From NCBI GenBank assembly GCA_900542835.1, contig UQPB01000037.1:1-33110 (forward strand): a DNA stretch of 33,110 nt, given 5' to 3'. Both the position numbers and the translations under genes were made by a program. The stretch comes from an uncultured Pelosinus sp. (GTDB lineage: Bacteria > Bacillota > Negativicutes > Sporomusales > Acetonemataceae). Of the stretch, positions 24,159 to 32,390 are shown in pieces. Position 1 is the first letter of the stretch. Every line of letters starts with the position of its first letter. The notes beneath the pieces are model-generated. The model ran no database searches, had not been told where the DNA came from, and saw only the letters and a list, made by a program, of their open reading frames with translations.

Positions 24159-24191
24159 ACTTTTTGCATGATCAAAAAGCAAGCAAAAAGT
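24159..24191. repeat. Inverted repeat, 9-bp arms
   Basis: ACTTTTTGC (24159-24167) faces GCAAAAAGT (24183-24191), with an AAAAAGC copy in the loop. It marks the left edge of the repeat-rich block. Confidence 0.6.
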
Positions 24192-24237
24192 AGTGCAGAG
24201 ACGGTGTTGAGGCGGGGAGAGCCTGGTGAGACAAAAG

Positions 24238-24291
24238 GTCGTCAGTCAAGGCGAAGGAAGAAGGCATACCGGCAGTATGCCGCCTGACGAC
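24238..24291. repeat. Nested inverted repeat
   Basis: Outer arms GTCGTCAG/CTGACGAC (24238-24245 with 24284-24291) enclose perfect inner arms GGCATAC/GTATGCC (24263-24269 with 24275-24281). The folded form would be a two-tier hairpin. Confidence 0.65.
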
Positions 24292-24374
24292 AACGCAGGA
24301 TGGCGGCGCTTTGACCGCCAGAGCTTTCCGCCTTAGCACTGCCTCTGCACCAGGTCCCGCCCTGCAAAAGCCTT

Positions 24375-24455
24375 GGAAACCGGCTGTGCTGCTAAAGGCC
24401 CTAAACTCGCTGCACTCAGACAACGGACCTTCTAAGCGCAGCCCAGCCGGTTTCC
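24375..24455. repeat. Long imperfect palindrome
   Basis: Perfect 12-base arms GGAAACCGGCTG/CAGCCGGTTTCC (24375-24386 with 24444-24455) continue inward as an imperfect match (TGTGCTGCTAAAGGCC against GGACCTTCTAAGCGCA). The structure spans about 80 bases. It resembles a palindromic intergenic repeat, not a decayed gene. Confidence 0.65.
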
Positions 24456-24676
24456 AGCCTGACGGCACGGCCTTTTCCGGAAAGGGCCGGGGTAACGGGG
24501 ACCGAGAGGCCGGGACACGATGAAACGTAGCGAAGACAACCTGCTTACCGACGCGGGGAGCGCGTCACGCGGCGCTGGCCGGCATTAACTTTAACCGGTT
24601 CCTCTCTTTCTCCCTCTGTGTTCTCCGCTACCCTCCGTGTCCTTCGTGGAATCGTTCTTTGCCGTTTCCGCTTGGC

Positions 24677-24753
24677 GGCGGCAGTTCGCTGCCTTGCCTG
24701 TCTTTGTGGAATCGCCTTTCAACACTTGTTTTTTGTAAAGCGATTGCCCTGGG
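24677..24753. repeat. Dispersed intergenic repeat, copy B
   Basis: This is the gapless counterpart of 39-115, in the same orientation relative to the promoter that follows it (-35 at 24791). Conserved blocks are GGCGGCAG, GTGGAATCG and GCGATTGCCC. Confidence 0.6.
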
Positions 24754-24790
24754 CAAAATAAAAACGGCTCCGGTCAGTGGCACAATTCGC

Positions 24791-24819
24791 TTGACAGATA
24801 CCCGCCGCTTGCATATACT
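24791..24819 (+). promoter_or_regulatory. Promoter of the ABC-M20 operon
   Basis: TTGACA (24791-24796) and TATACT (24814-24819) are 17 bases apart. The start of transcription should lie near 24826, giving a leader of about 138 bases. Confidence 0.85.
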
Positions 24820-24879
24820 ATAGCAAAATGGCGGATGCATCACCGCATTATATCGACTGCAGGCTGATCAGAAAGACTG

Positions 24880-24917
24880 AAGGCTAATTTCCCGGCAACG
24901 GGAAATTAGCCTTTTTT
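24880..24917 (+). terminator. Leader attenuator of the ABC-M20 operon
   Basis: A perfect stem AAGGCTAATTTCCC with its complement (24880-24893, 24900-24913) and a GGCAAC loop is followed by a run of T. It stands between the promoter and the SBP start at 24964. An upstream GGCTGATCAG segment (24862-24871) could compete for part of the stem. Confidence 0.8.
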
Positions 24918-24963
24918 GTGCTGCCGCCTGCCAGCCGCCGCCAATCAAAGGAGAGATGAGACA

Positions 24964-25794
24964 GTGACACTAAACAGTAAACGACACCCCCTGCTCAAAC
25001 TCTTGGCGGCAGGCCTGCTGCTTGCGGGCCTGGCCGCAGCCGCCGGCTGCGGCGGCGTGGCCGCTGACAAACCGGAGATTAAAGCGACCACCTATTATGT
25101 TGGAACCAGAGGCACCTTTAAGCCATTTACCTATATGAATGACAAAGACCAGTTGACCGGCTATGATATTGAAATTTTAAAAGAAGTCGAACGCAGAAAC
25201 AAAGATATCAAATTCGAGTTTAAGACAATGAGCGTGGAGAGCGCCTTCGTCAGCCTGAACGCCAAGCAAATCGACCTGATTGCCAATCAGATGGGTAAGA
25301 ACGAGGATCGCGCCGCCAAATACACCTTTACTACCGAGGTTAATAATTACACGCGCTCCCGGCTTACAGTCAAGGGGGACCGCAGCGACATCCGCACCCT
25401 GGAAGATCTGAAAGGCAAAACAATGATCCTGACGCCGACCAGCGAGGTGACTCGCGTTGTAAAGAAATTTAACGAAACCGCCAATCCCAAAATTAATCTG
25501 ATTTTCACCGATAAGGGCAGCGCCGAATCGCTGAACCTGATCGCCACCGGCCGCGCCGATGCCGGCTCTACCTATGACGTGGCTGTAGCCGAAGCGCGTA
25601 AAACACTGGGCCTGGATGTCAAGAGCGTGGGCGAGGTTTTTTCCAGTGTTCCCACCTACTTTATCCTCCGCAAGGACCCGGATGGGCAGGCTCTGGCCGC
25701 CAAGATCGACGCCTCGCTGCGGGAAATGCGAGCCGACGGCACGCTAAAAAAGCTGTCCCTGGAATTTCTTGGTGAAGACTACACAGTAAAATAA
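24964..25794 (+). CDS. Amino-acid ABC transporter solute-binding lipoprotein
   Basis: This 276-residue family 3 solute-binding protein has a lipoprotein signal: LNSKRHPLLKLL, a hydrophobic stretch, then the lipobox AAGC followed by GG. The mature part (GTFKPFTYMN, GYDIEILKEV, RTLEDLKGKT) parallels the SBP of the left operon, so the two are paralogues. The start is GTG at 24964 with AGGAG about ten bases upstream. A tiny frame ATG-AGA-CAG-TGA overlaps this start. Ligand: probably a cystine- or cysteine-derived compound, judged from the M20 enzyme and the neighbouring operon. Confidence 0.92.
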   Translation: MTLNSKRHPLLKLLAAGLLLAGLAAAAGCGGVAADKPEIKATTYYVGTRGTFKPFTYMNDKDQLTGYDIEILKEVERRNKDIKFEFKTMSVESAFVSLNAKQIDLIANQMGKNEDRAAKYTFTTEVNNYTRSRLTVKGDRSDIRTLEDLKGKTMILTPTSEVTRVVKKFNETANPKINLIFTDKGSAESLNLIATGRADAGSTYDVAVAEARKTLGLDVKSVGEVFSSVPTYFILRKDPDGQALAAKIDASLREMRADGTLKKLSLEFLGEDYTVK

Positions 25795-25819
25795 GCCGCA
25801 GCGGAAAGGAGAACAGCCT

Positions 25820-26512
25820 GTGGGCAACTACTTTGACTTAGCCTATCTGCTGCAGACATTTCCCATCATCCTGTCCTATGTGCACACCACCCTGCTGATT
25901 ACCGCAGTGGCAAGCATCGTCGGGCTTGCCCTTGGCAGTCTGATTGCCCTGACGCGCATTCACCGTATTGCCGGGTTTGATGCATGTCTGACTTTGTATA
26001 TTTCGTTTTTCCGGGGAACACCGTTTTTGGTCCAGTTGTTTCTGGCTTACTTCGGTTTGCCGGAGCTGCTGCAAAAGCTGGGGTTCGAAGGCGTACGCGA
26101 TATTCCCACCCTGTTTTACGTCTTCTTAATTTTTTCACTGCATTTTGCCGCCTACAGCGCTGAGATTGTCCGCAGCGCCATCCTGGCGGTGGACAGAGGC
26201 CAAATGGAAGCGGCTCATTCTATTGGCATGGGCACGGTCAGCGCCTATCGCCGCATTGTCCTGCCACAGGCATTCACCCTGGCGCTGCCGGCCGTCTGCA
26301 ATCAGGTAATTTCGATTTTAAAAGGCACCTCACTGGTCTTTCATGTCGGCATTGTCGATATGATGCGCAAGGCCGATTTCATGGGGGCCAACAGCCAGCG
26401 CAGCCTGGAATTGTATATCAATGTAGCGGTTATCTATATTCTGCTGGTGCTGATCATCAGCCGGCTGAGCGACAGACTGGAAAAACGCGCCGGCTGGTCA
26501 GTGGACGCGTAA
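25820..26512 (+). CDS. Amino-acid ABC transporter permease
   Basis: This 230-residue HisM/GlnP-type permease has YISFFRGTPFLVQLFLAYFG near the third helix and the EAA loop MEAAHSIGMGTVSAYRRIVL. The start is GTG at 25820, with AAAGGAG about ten bases upstream. It lies 25 bases after the SBP gene and pairs with the second permease encoded after the amidohydrolase. Confidence 0.93.
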   Translation: MGNYFDLAYLLQTFPIILSYVHTTLLITAVASIVGLALGSLIALTRIHRIAGFDACLTLYISFFRGTPFLVQLFLAYFGLPELLQKLGFEGVRDIPTLFYVFLIFSLHFAAYSAEIVRSAILAVDRGQMEAAHSIGMGTVSAYRRIVLPQAFTLALPAVCNQVISILKGTSLVFHVGIVDMMRKADFMGANSQRSLELYINVAVIYILLVLIISRLSDRLEKRAGWSVDA

Positions 26513-26561
26513 CGGTTACAAAGCACAGCCAGAGGCTGAACGATACAAGGGGGAACCGGCA

Positions 26562-27773
26562 ATGACTGATTTAAATCAGAAAATTAAGCGGCTGACGGCA
26601 GAAATCTATCCCGAACTGGTCAGGCTTCGCCATACCTTGCACGCCAACCCCGAATTAAGCGGCCAGGAACAGGAAACGGCCGCGCTGGTGGAGAAAACGC
26701 TGGCCGCCTGGAATATTCCTTATACCCGCCTGCCGGCCAGCACGGCAATCATTGCCCAGGTGCAGGGCCGGGCGGGCGAAGCCAGCATTGGCATCCGTGC
26801 CGACATGGACGCACTGCCGATCGAGGAAGCCACAGGCCTTGAATACGAGTCCAGAAACAAAGGCGTCATGCATGCCTGCGGCCACGATATTCACACCGTC
26901 AACCTGCTGGGAACCGGCTATCTGCTGACCCGGCTGCGCGACGACTTCGCCGGCACGGTCAAGCTGGTATTTCAGCCGGCTGAGGAAACCGGCGGCGGCG
27001 CCCAGGAAATTCTCGATTTCGGCGTTCTTGAAAATCCCCCGGTCAGCGCTTTTTTGGCGGCACATGTTTCCGAAGATGTGAAAACCGGCTGGGTGCAGGT
27101 AAAAGCGGAAGAAGTTATGCTGGCAGCCAGCCAGTTTACGATTACCCTGAGCGGTCGCGGCGGTCACGCCGCCGCTCCCTGGCTCAGCGACGACCTGATT
27201 CTGGCGGCGGCCAAAATCATTGTCGAGCTGCAGTCAATCATTACCCGCAAGATCAATCATTTCGAGCCGGTGGTCATTACCGTCGGCAGCATTCACGGCG
27301 GCAGCCGCAGCAATATCATCCCTAAGGAGGTCAGCTTCAGCGGCACCATCCGCACCCAAAGCAACGACCTGCATCCGCTCATCCACCGGCATATCGCAGC
27401 CCTGCTTGCCGCCGCAGAGCTAAGCGGCGGCTTTAAGACCCAGGCTGAATTCCGGCTGGGATCAGGCGCCGTCTATAACGCCCCGTCGCTGACGCGCGAA
27501 TTTGCCGCCGCGGCGGCTGCGGCGATCGGACCGGAGCGGGTACTGACCGCCAAATATCCTGGCAGCGGCTCGGAAAACTTTTACCGTTTTGCCAGCAGAG
27601 TGCCGTCGGTGTTTTTCCGGCTCGGGGTCAACCCTGATCCCGCCGCCGGAATTGAACCGGCCCACAGCCCCCGCTTCACCGCCGACGATGCGGCGCTTGC
27701 CACTGGCGTCCGCGTCACCACTGCGGCTGCGCTTCGCTTTTTGCAGCTTGAGGGAGCCGCCAATGATTCTTGA
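26562..27773 (+). CDS. M20 family metal-dependent amidohydrolase
   Basis: This 403-residue M20D-type peptidase/amidohydrolase cleaves N-acyl amino acids or similar amides. Metal and catalytic motifs are RADMDALPI (79-87), HACGHD with Cys106 and His108, FQPAEE with Glu141/Glu142, AAHVSE, the dimerisation-domain HAAAPW, GSGSENFYRF and the last metal His in AHSPRF. It is cytoplasmic. Placed between the two permease genes of an importer, it most likely deacylates the imported compound. The B. subtilis ytm/ytn locus joins an importer to an M20 enzyme that removes an N-acetyl from S-substituted cysteine. That is the model I use. The gene overlaps the next permease gene by 11 bases. Confidence 0.92.
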   Translation: MTDLNQKIKRLTAEIYPELVRLRHTLHANPELSGQEQETAALVEKTLAAWNIPYTRLPASTAIIAQVQGRAGEASIGIRADMDALPIEEATGLEYESRNKGVMHACGHDIHTVNLLGTGYLLTRLRDDFAGTVKLVFQPAEETGGGAQEILDFGVLENPPVSAFLAAHVSEDVKTGWVQVKAEEVMLAASQFTITLSGRGGHAAAPWLSDDLILAAAKIIVELQSIITRKINHFEPVVITVGSIHGGSRSNIIPKEVSFSGTIRTQSNDLHPLIHRHIAALLAAAELSGGFKTQAEFRLGSGAVYNAPSLTREFAAAAAAAIGPERVLTAKYPGSGSENFYRFASRVPSVFFRLGVNPDPAAGIEPAHSPRFTADDAALATGVRVTTAAALRFLQLEGAANDS

Positions 27774-28473
27774 AATCCCCTTCATGACCGCCACCTTTCT
27801 GGAACTGCTGGCATATGTGCCGGTCACTTTATTCCTGGCAATTGCCAGCATGCTGCTGGCCGCTGCAGTCGGCCTCGGCTGCGCGGTGGCACAGCTTAGA
27901 CGGGTGCCGCTGCTGGCGCCGGTCTGCCGCTTCTATCTGCTGATCGGACGGGCGACCCCGACCATGGTCATGCTGTATCTGGTTTATTTCGGCCTGCCGC
28001 TGCTGCTGTTGGCGGCAAGTGAAAAAACCGGCATTGCTACCGGTTACCAGCGAATTCCACCGATGCTGTTCGCCGTTTTTGCCCTGACGCTGCACACAGG
28101 CGCTTATCTTGCCGAGATCTTCCGGGCGGCGCTGCTGTCTGTCGACAAAGGGCAGATGGAAGCGGCTCACTCCATTGGCATGACCTGGTTTCAGGGCTTT
28201 CGCCGTATTGTCCTGCGGCAGGCGGCGGTATTCGCCCTGCCGCTGATTGCCAATCAGTTTCTTGGCCTGATCAAAAGCACCTCGATCGTGTTTACCATAA
28301 CAGTTGTCGAGCTGCTGGGGGCGGCTAAAATCGCCAGCGCCGAACATTACCGCTATCTGGAGACCTATCTGGTGGTCGCTTTGATGTATTGGCTGATCAG
28401 CATCGCGTTTGAAAAGGCGTTCCGGCTGGTGGAAAAGAAACTGTCCCTGTACAAAAGCGAGGTGACAACATGA
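27763..28473 (+). CDS. Amino-acid ABC transporter permease
   Basis: This 236-residue HisM/GlnP-type permease has GRATPTMVMLYLVYFGLPLL and the EAA loop MEAAHSIGMTWFQGFRRIVL. The ATG at 27763 lies inside the end of the M20 gene and has GAGGGAG seven bases upstream. A longer frame starting at 27589 is overlap in the M20 gene and not real. It ends in an ATGA overlap with the ATPase gene. Confidence 0.92.
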   Translation: MILEIPFMTATFLELLAYVPVTLFLAIASMLLAAAVGLGCAVAQLRRVPLLAPVCRFYLLIGRATPTMVMLYLVYFGLPLLLLAASEKTGIATGYQRIPPMLFAVFALTLHTGAYLAEIFRAALLSVDKGQMEAAHSIGMTWFQGFRRIVLRQAAVFALPLIANQFLGLIKSTSIVFTITVVELLGAAKIASAEHYRYLETYLVVALMYWLISIAFEKAFRLVEKKLSLYKSEVTT

Positions 28474-29225
28474 TCGAACTGCGTAATATCCATAAGTCAT
28501 TTGGACAAACGGCTGTCCTGAAAGGCATTAACTGCAGGATTGAAACCGGTTCGGTAACCGTGATTATCGGCCCCAGCGGTTCCGGCAAAACGACCCTGCT
28601 GCGCTGTGTCAATTTTCTTGAGAAGGCTGATCAGGGCGAAATCCTGCTCAATGACATTCACATTGATGTTGAAAGAGCCTCCCACTCCGACATCCATAAG
28701 CTGCGTCAGCACACGGCGATGGTGTTTCAGATGTACAACCTGTTTAAAAACAAAACAGCGCTGGAAAACATCATGGAAGGATTGACCGTCGTTAAAAAAA
28801 TCCCCAAGCCGATTGCCAGAGAGCAGGCCTTGCGGGTGCTGCAAAAAGTCGGCCTGACCGACAAGGCCGATGTTTACCCGCATCAGTTGTCGGGCGGCCA
28901 GCAGCAGCGCATCGGTATCGCCCGGGCGCTGGCGCTGAATCCGGATATCATTCTGTTTGACGAACCGACATCGGCGCTTGACCCCGAGCTGGTGGGTGAA
29001 GTGCTGGAGGTCATGAAAACGATCGCCCGCGAGGTCAATTCAACGCTGCTGGTCGTTACCCACGAGATCAGCTTCGCCCGCGAAGTCGCCGATCACGTCA
29101 TCTTTATGGACGACGGCATTATCGTAGAGCAGGGGCCGCCGGACGAGCTTCTGGCCAATCCCCGCGAGGCCCGTACCCGTCAGTTTTTATCCCGTTACAT
29201 GTCATTTGTCGAATATACAATTTAA
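28470..29225 (+). CDS. Polar amino-acid ABC transporter ATPase
   Basis: This 251-residue ATPase has Walker A GPSGSGKTT (34-42), the Q-loop VFQMYNLF, the signature LSGGQQQR, Walker B IILFDEPTSALD and the H-loop VVTHEISF. It is a clear paralogue of the ATPase at 20904-21656, so the two operons probably share an origin. The ATG overlaps the permease stop (ATGA), with GAGGTGA upstream. It ends the operon before a strong terminator. Confidence 0.95.
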   Translation: MIELRNIHKSFGQTAVLKGINCRIETGSVTVIIGPSGSGKTTLLRCVNFLEKADQGEILLNDIHIDVERASHSDIHKLRQHTAMVFQMYNLFKNKTALENIMEGLTVVKKIPKPIAREQALRVLQKVGLTDKADVYPHQLSGGQQQRIGIARALALNPDIILFDEPTSALDPELVGEVLEVMKTIAREVNSTLLVVTHEISFAREVADHVIFMDDGIIVEQGPPDELLANPREARTRQFLSRYMSFVEYTI

Positions 29226-29237
29226 TCGCTGCAGCAA

Positions 29238-29270
29238 GCCGGCAGGCCGTTTTGGCCTGCCGGCGCTTTT
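29238..29270. terminator. Terminator of the ABC-M20 operon
   Basis: A perfect 11-bp stem GCCGGCAGGCC/GGCCTGCCGGC (29238-29248 with 29254-29264) with a T-rich loop is followed by GCTTTT. It lies between convergent genes. Confidence 0.88.
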
Positions 29271-29300
29271 AGCATTGCAAGCAGCCTTGCGCAGCGGCAG

Positions 29301-29825
29301 TCATCCGACCGATCCCGGCTGCCGCCATTGCTCGTAGTGGATGCGGGCCGGGTCGAATCGGTCGACTGCTGTTTGCGGCTGGGCCGGATGGCCGACAGCA
29401 ACGACGCAAAAAGGCACGACTGGCTCCGGAATGCTGAAAATACGGCGCAATGCCGCCACGCGCTCCGGCTGTGGATAGACCCCCAGCCAGCAGGCCCCCA
29501 GCCCCTCACCGGTCGCCGCCAGCAGCATATTCTGGGCAGCGGCGGCGCAGTCCTGTATCCAGTAATCAAACGGATATTTGCCTCGCCGCGGATCGGCGCA
29601 AACAACAATAGCGGCGGGAGCCTGCCGGAGCATAGCTGCATACGGATGCACCGCCATCACTGCCTCAAGCAGGCTTCGCTCCCGGACAACGACGAATTCC
29701 CACGGTTGTTCATTTCCCGCCGACGGGGCCGCCATCGCCGCCCTGATCAGACCGTTAATCTGCGCCTCGCTTACCGGTTGACTGCTATAGCTGCGAACAC
29801 TGCGTCTGGCAAAAATCGTTTCCAC
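29301..29825 (-). CDS. Nitroreductase-family FMN oxidoreductase
   Basis: This 174-residue nitroreductase-family flavoprotein reduces substrates with NAD(P)H. FMN-binding motifs are RRSVRSY (7-13) and PSAGNEQPWEFVVV (34-47). The central GLGACWLGVYP and the tail segment AVGHPA are also typical. It has the short length of the FeS-free NADH-dependent members. The start is GTG at 29825, with GGAGG about eight bases upstream. It lies 26 bases from the MBL-type gene that precedes it on the same strand and may share its transcript. Substrate unknown. Confidence 0.9.
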   Translation of the reverse strand: METIFARRSVRSYSSQPVSEAQINGLIRAAMAAPSAGNEQPWEFVVVRERSLLEAVMAVHPYAAMLRQAPAAIVVCADPRRGKYPFDYWIQDCAAAAQNMLLAATGEGLGACWLGVYPQPERVAALRRIFSIPEPVVPFCVVAVGHPAQPQTAVDRFDPARIHYEQWRQPGSVG

Positions 29826-29851
29826 AAAAACGCCTCCTAATCTTAATAAAA

Positions 29852-30586
29852 TTAAATCTCCAGTTCCAGGCCGTCGACCGCATAAGCAAACGGCAGTTCT
29901 TCCAGCCTGGCCAGACTGGCCGGCCCCAGATGGGTCAGGATGATCCGTTTGGCCTGCAGCCGGCCGGCGTTGGCCGCCACGGTCGCCGCATCCAGATGAT
30001 ACTTGATCCTGCGGTCAAACCCGTATGCCTCTGCAATCAGCAGATCCGCATCAACGGCTGCTTCGAGCAAAGCATCATGCCATTCCGTATCGCCGCTATA
30101 GGCGACAGTCTTACCGCCGAACTCCAGCCGCAGCGCGGTGGCGGGATCGCCGCTGGGATGAACGACCGGGAAGGCGGCGACTTTAACGCCATCAATCAGG
30201 CATTGCTGCCGCAGCGGCAGTTCCTCAATCTGCATGACAAATTTTTTCGGCGACACCGACGAACCGGGAAACAGCACTTCCATCGCCGCGTTCAGCCGCT
30301 GCCGCGTTCCCGGCGGGCCGGCGATAATCAACGGCTCAGTGCGTTTGCTGATCAATTGGGCGTCCAGCAGAAAAAACGGAATGCCGCCAAAATGATCACC
30401 ATGCAAGTGACTGAGAAAAACCACGCTGACCGAATTGGGGTCAACCTGAAACCGGCGCATGGCAATCAGTGCCGACGGGCCGCAGTCAAGCAGCACCGTT
30501 TTCGCCGCTGCCTGCAGCAAAATGCAGGTTTGCAGCCTGCCGCCGCTGCCAAACGCGTCGCCGCTGCCGAGGAACTGGATCCTCAT
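29852..30586 (-). CDS. RNase Z-like MBL-fold hydrolase
   Basis: This is a 244-residue metallo-beta-lactamase-fold protein. The binding motif is SHLHGDHFGG (His60, His62, Asp64, His65). Further ligands lie in PVVHPSG, SGDTEWHD and LTHLG, which fit the RNase Z/ElaC phosphodiesterase branch. True RNase Z proteins are longer, about 300 residues, with an exosite arm; that arm is absent. A small phosphodiesterase or related hydrolase is the safest call. GGGAGGG lies just before the ATG. It is followed by the nitroreductase gene. Confidence 0.85.
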   Translation of the reverse strand: MRIQFLGSGDAFGSGGRLQTCILLQAAAKTVLLDCGPSALIAMRRFQVDPNSVSVVFLSHLHGDHFGGIPFFLLDAQLISKRTEPLIIAGPPGTRQRLNAAMEVLFPGSSVSPKKFVMQIEELPLRQQCLIDGVKVAAFPVVHPSGDPATALRLEFGGKTVAYSGDTEWHDALLEAAVDADLLIAEAYGFDRRIKYHLDAATVAANAGRLQAKRIILTHLGPASLARLEELPFAYAVDGLELEI

Positions 30587-30647
30587 CGCTATCCCTCCCT
30601 ATTGCTACATACCACATCTCTCTGATTTCATAATTTCCAAAAGCAGC

Positions 30648-30682
30648 GTTAAAAATCCTGCCGCGGTTACGCGACAGGATTC
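30648..30682 (-). terminator. Terminator of the CitMHS/NhaD-type transporter gene
   Basis: On the minus strand AATCCTG and CAGGATT arms (30654-30660 with 30675-30681), with partial inner GC pairing, lead into TTTTTAA. It lies just after the transporter stop. Confidence 0.7.
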
Positions 30683-30702
30683 TCCGGGGCGGCAGGGGCG
30701 TC

Positions 30703-32181
30703 CTAGCGGAAAAACAGCCAGGTATCCAGCAGGAACAACGGCAGCAGAATAGCAGCAGACCACAACATATAACCAAAAAACGACGGCATCTTAATACCGT
30801 TCGCCTCGGCGATAGATCGCACCATGAAATTTGGCGCGTTGCCGATATAGGTATTTGCCCCCATAAATACTGATCCGGCTGAAATAGCCAGCAGAATCCG
30901 CGGCTCAACCGTGCCAAGATCAGTCCAAACGCCCGCGGCGGCCTCCATGCTGCCAGCCATTGACAAGAATACCAGGTAAGTTGGCGCGTTATCCAAGAAC
31001 CCGGATAACGCCCCTGTTGCCCAAAAGAACTGCGCCGGCGTCGTGATGCCAAGCTCGCCGCCCCTTGCCTGCAAAATAGCCAGAGCAGGGATAATCGTGG
31101 CAAAAATACCGGCAAATAAAACCGCTACTTCTTTAATTGGTCCCCATGAAAACAGGTTCTCCCGACGCAAGCCTGCAGGCGTCAGCCGCAGCGACAGCAG
31201 CCCCATCAGTATGATGATCCCGTCGCGGCAGATATTGATCAACGGTATAACCAGGCTATGCCCCGGCAGGGTAAAGAGAGTAATTCCCCGCTCCCGTCCG
31301 GCAGATAGATCAAAGAAAAACGGCTGTTTGGCCCAAAGACCGCTGAGTACGATTGCGGCAATAATGCCGCCGATCAGCAGGAAGTTAATCCGGCCGCCGA
31401 GATCGAAGTCCGGCAGCTGCCGCACCGGCTTTGCCGGCTGGGCAGCATTGGCTTCTTTCTGAAACAAATAACGGTCCAGACCATAGTACAGACTCAGTAA
31501 TACGGCGGCATTCACCAGGAACAGCGGTAAGAGCCGCAATGTCCAAAAGAAAGGAACGCCATGCAGAAAACCCAGAAACAAAGGCGGATCACCGACCGGG
31601 GTTAATGAGCCGCCAATATTGCCAGCCAAAAAAATGAAAAAGACAATGGTATGCGCCTTATGCCTGCGCCCTGCCAATCCCCGGAGCAAAGGCCGGATCA
31701 GCAGCATGGCCGCGCCGGTTGTGCCAATCAGGCTGGCCAGAACGGCAGCAATGGCCAGCAGCATCGTATTCATCGACGGCGTTCCCGAGAAAGAACCCCG
31801 GACAATAATGCCGCCAGATGTGACGAACAATCCGGCCAGCAGGATAATAAACGGGATATAATCAATTACGTAAATATGCAGCAGGCGATAAAACGCCTGA
31901 TCCGATCCATAAGCGGCAAGGAAAGGCAGAAAGAACGCCGCTGCCCAGAAAAGACTGACTATGGCCATATTACGTTCCCACCAGTGGCTGTTGAGCAAGG
32001 GGCAGATAGCAATTGATAATAAAATGCCGACAAATGGAACAACACTCCACAGGGGCAGCTGCGCCCCCAGATTATCACCGCCGGCGGCAAACGCGGCAGA
32101 CGGCTGTATCAATACTGCCAGACAAATGAGAAGGGCTCCTGGCCGCCTTAATAGTAAAAAATCAACATTGTTTTTTATCAT
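30703..32181 (-). CDS. CitMHS/NhaD-type membrane transporter (sodium:proton antiporter family)
   Basis: This 492-residue inner-membrane carrier has about twelve to thirteen hydrophobic helices and an N-terminal signal-like helix ending FAAGG. The repeats hold GNIGGSLTPVGDPPLFLGFL, typical of the ion-transporter superfamily (CitMHS, NhaD, ArsB), and later SGFLDNAPTYLVFLS and GANTYIGNAPNFMVRSIAE. Such proteins exchange sodium or carry an anion such as citrate or arsenite; the family is often annotated as sodium:proton antiporter. GAGGG precedes the ATG. The gene has its own promoter and a leader attenuator and appears to be single. Which ion it carries is undetermined. Confidence 0.88.
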   Translation of the reverse strand: MIKNNVDFLLLRRPGALLICLAVLIQPSAAFAAGGDNLGAQLPLWSVVPFVGILLSIAICPLLNSHWWERNMAIVSLFWAAAFFLPFLAAYGSDQAFYRLLHIYVIDYIPFIILLAGLFVTSGGIIVRGSFSGTPSMNTMLLAIAAVLASLIGTTGAAMLLIRPLLRGLAGRRHKAHTIVFFIFLAGNIGGSLTPVGDPPLFLGFLHGVPFFWTLRLLPLFLVNAAVLLSLYYGLDRYLFQKEANAAQPAKPVRQLPDFDLGGRINFLLIGGIIAAIVLSGLWAKQPFFFDLSAGRERGITLFTLPGHSLVIPLINICRDGIIILMGLLSLRLTPAGLRRENLFSWGPIKEVAVLFAGIFATIIPALAILQARGGELGITTPAQFFWATGALSGFLDNAPTYLVFLSMAGSMEAAAGVWTDLGTVEPRILLAISAGSVFMGANTYIGNAPNFMVRSIAEANGIKMPSFFGYMLWSAAILLPLFLLDTWLFFR

Positions 32182-32239
32182 CTTAACCCTCTCTTTGCGC
32201 TGCTGCTTACCGCATGGCGCCAGTCCTGCCGCCGCTAAG

Positions 32240-32279
32240 GCAAAAAAAACAGGAGGAGTCCTTGTTGACAGACTCCTCC
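32240..32279 (-). terminator. Leader attenuator of the transporter gene
   Basis: On the minus strand, a perfect 9-bp stem GGAGGAGTC/GACTCCTCC (32271-32279 with 32252-32260) is followed by TG and eight T. It lies between the promoter (32321-32349) and the ATG at 32181. Termination should be efficient unless something prevents it. Confidence 0.85.
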
Positions 32280-32320
32280 ACGCAGCACAATTTATTTAGT
32301 TGATATTGTAATCTCTGTTT

Positions 32321-32349
32321 ATCATATCAGGCAACAACCATTTAGTCAA
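32321..32349 (-). promoter_or_regulatory. Promoter of the transporter gene
   Basis: On the minus strand TTGACT (32344-32349) and TATGAT (32321-32326) are 17 bases apart. The leader to the ATG is about 135 bases. Confidence 0.85.
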
Positions 32350-32390
32350 ACAGAACCTGATTGCCTCCCCAACCGTCAGCCAGCCTAATC

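Larger units (their letters stand above)
24100..24790. other. Repeat-rich gene-free stretch between divergent ABC operons
   Basis: I see no credible gene in about 690 bases; open frames here are low-quality. It contains three inverted-repeat blocks (24159-24191, 24238-24291, 24375-24455), CCTCTGTG/CTCCGTG-type words near 24612-24650, and one copy of the dispersed repeat (24677-24753). Confidence 0.65.

Noticed and set aside
24172..24468. 98-codon frame on the minus strand
   Set aside because: It runs through the palindromic repeats; composition is random-looking and there is no ribosome binding site.
24130..24600. CRISPR array
   Set aside because: The repeats are inverted and unequal, not direct and evenly spaced, and no cas genes are near.
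27589..27762. Upstream extension of the permease frame
   Set aside because: It is another frame of the M20 gene; the ATG at 27763 has the ribosome binding site and matches the family start.
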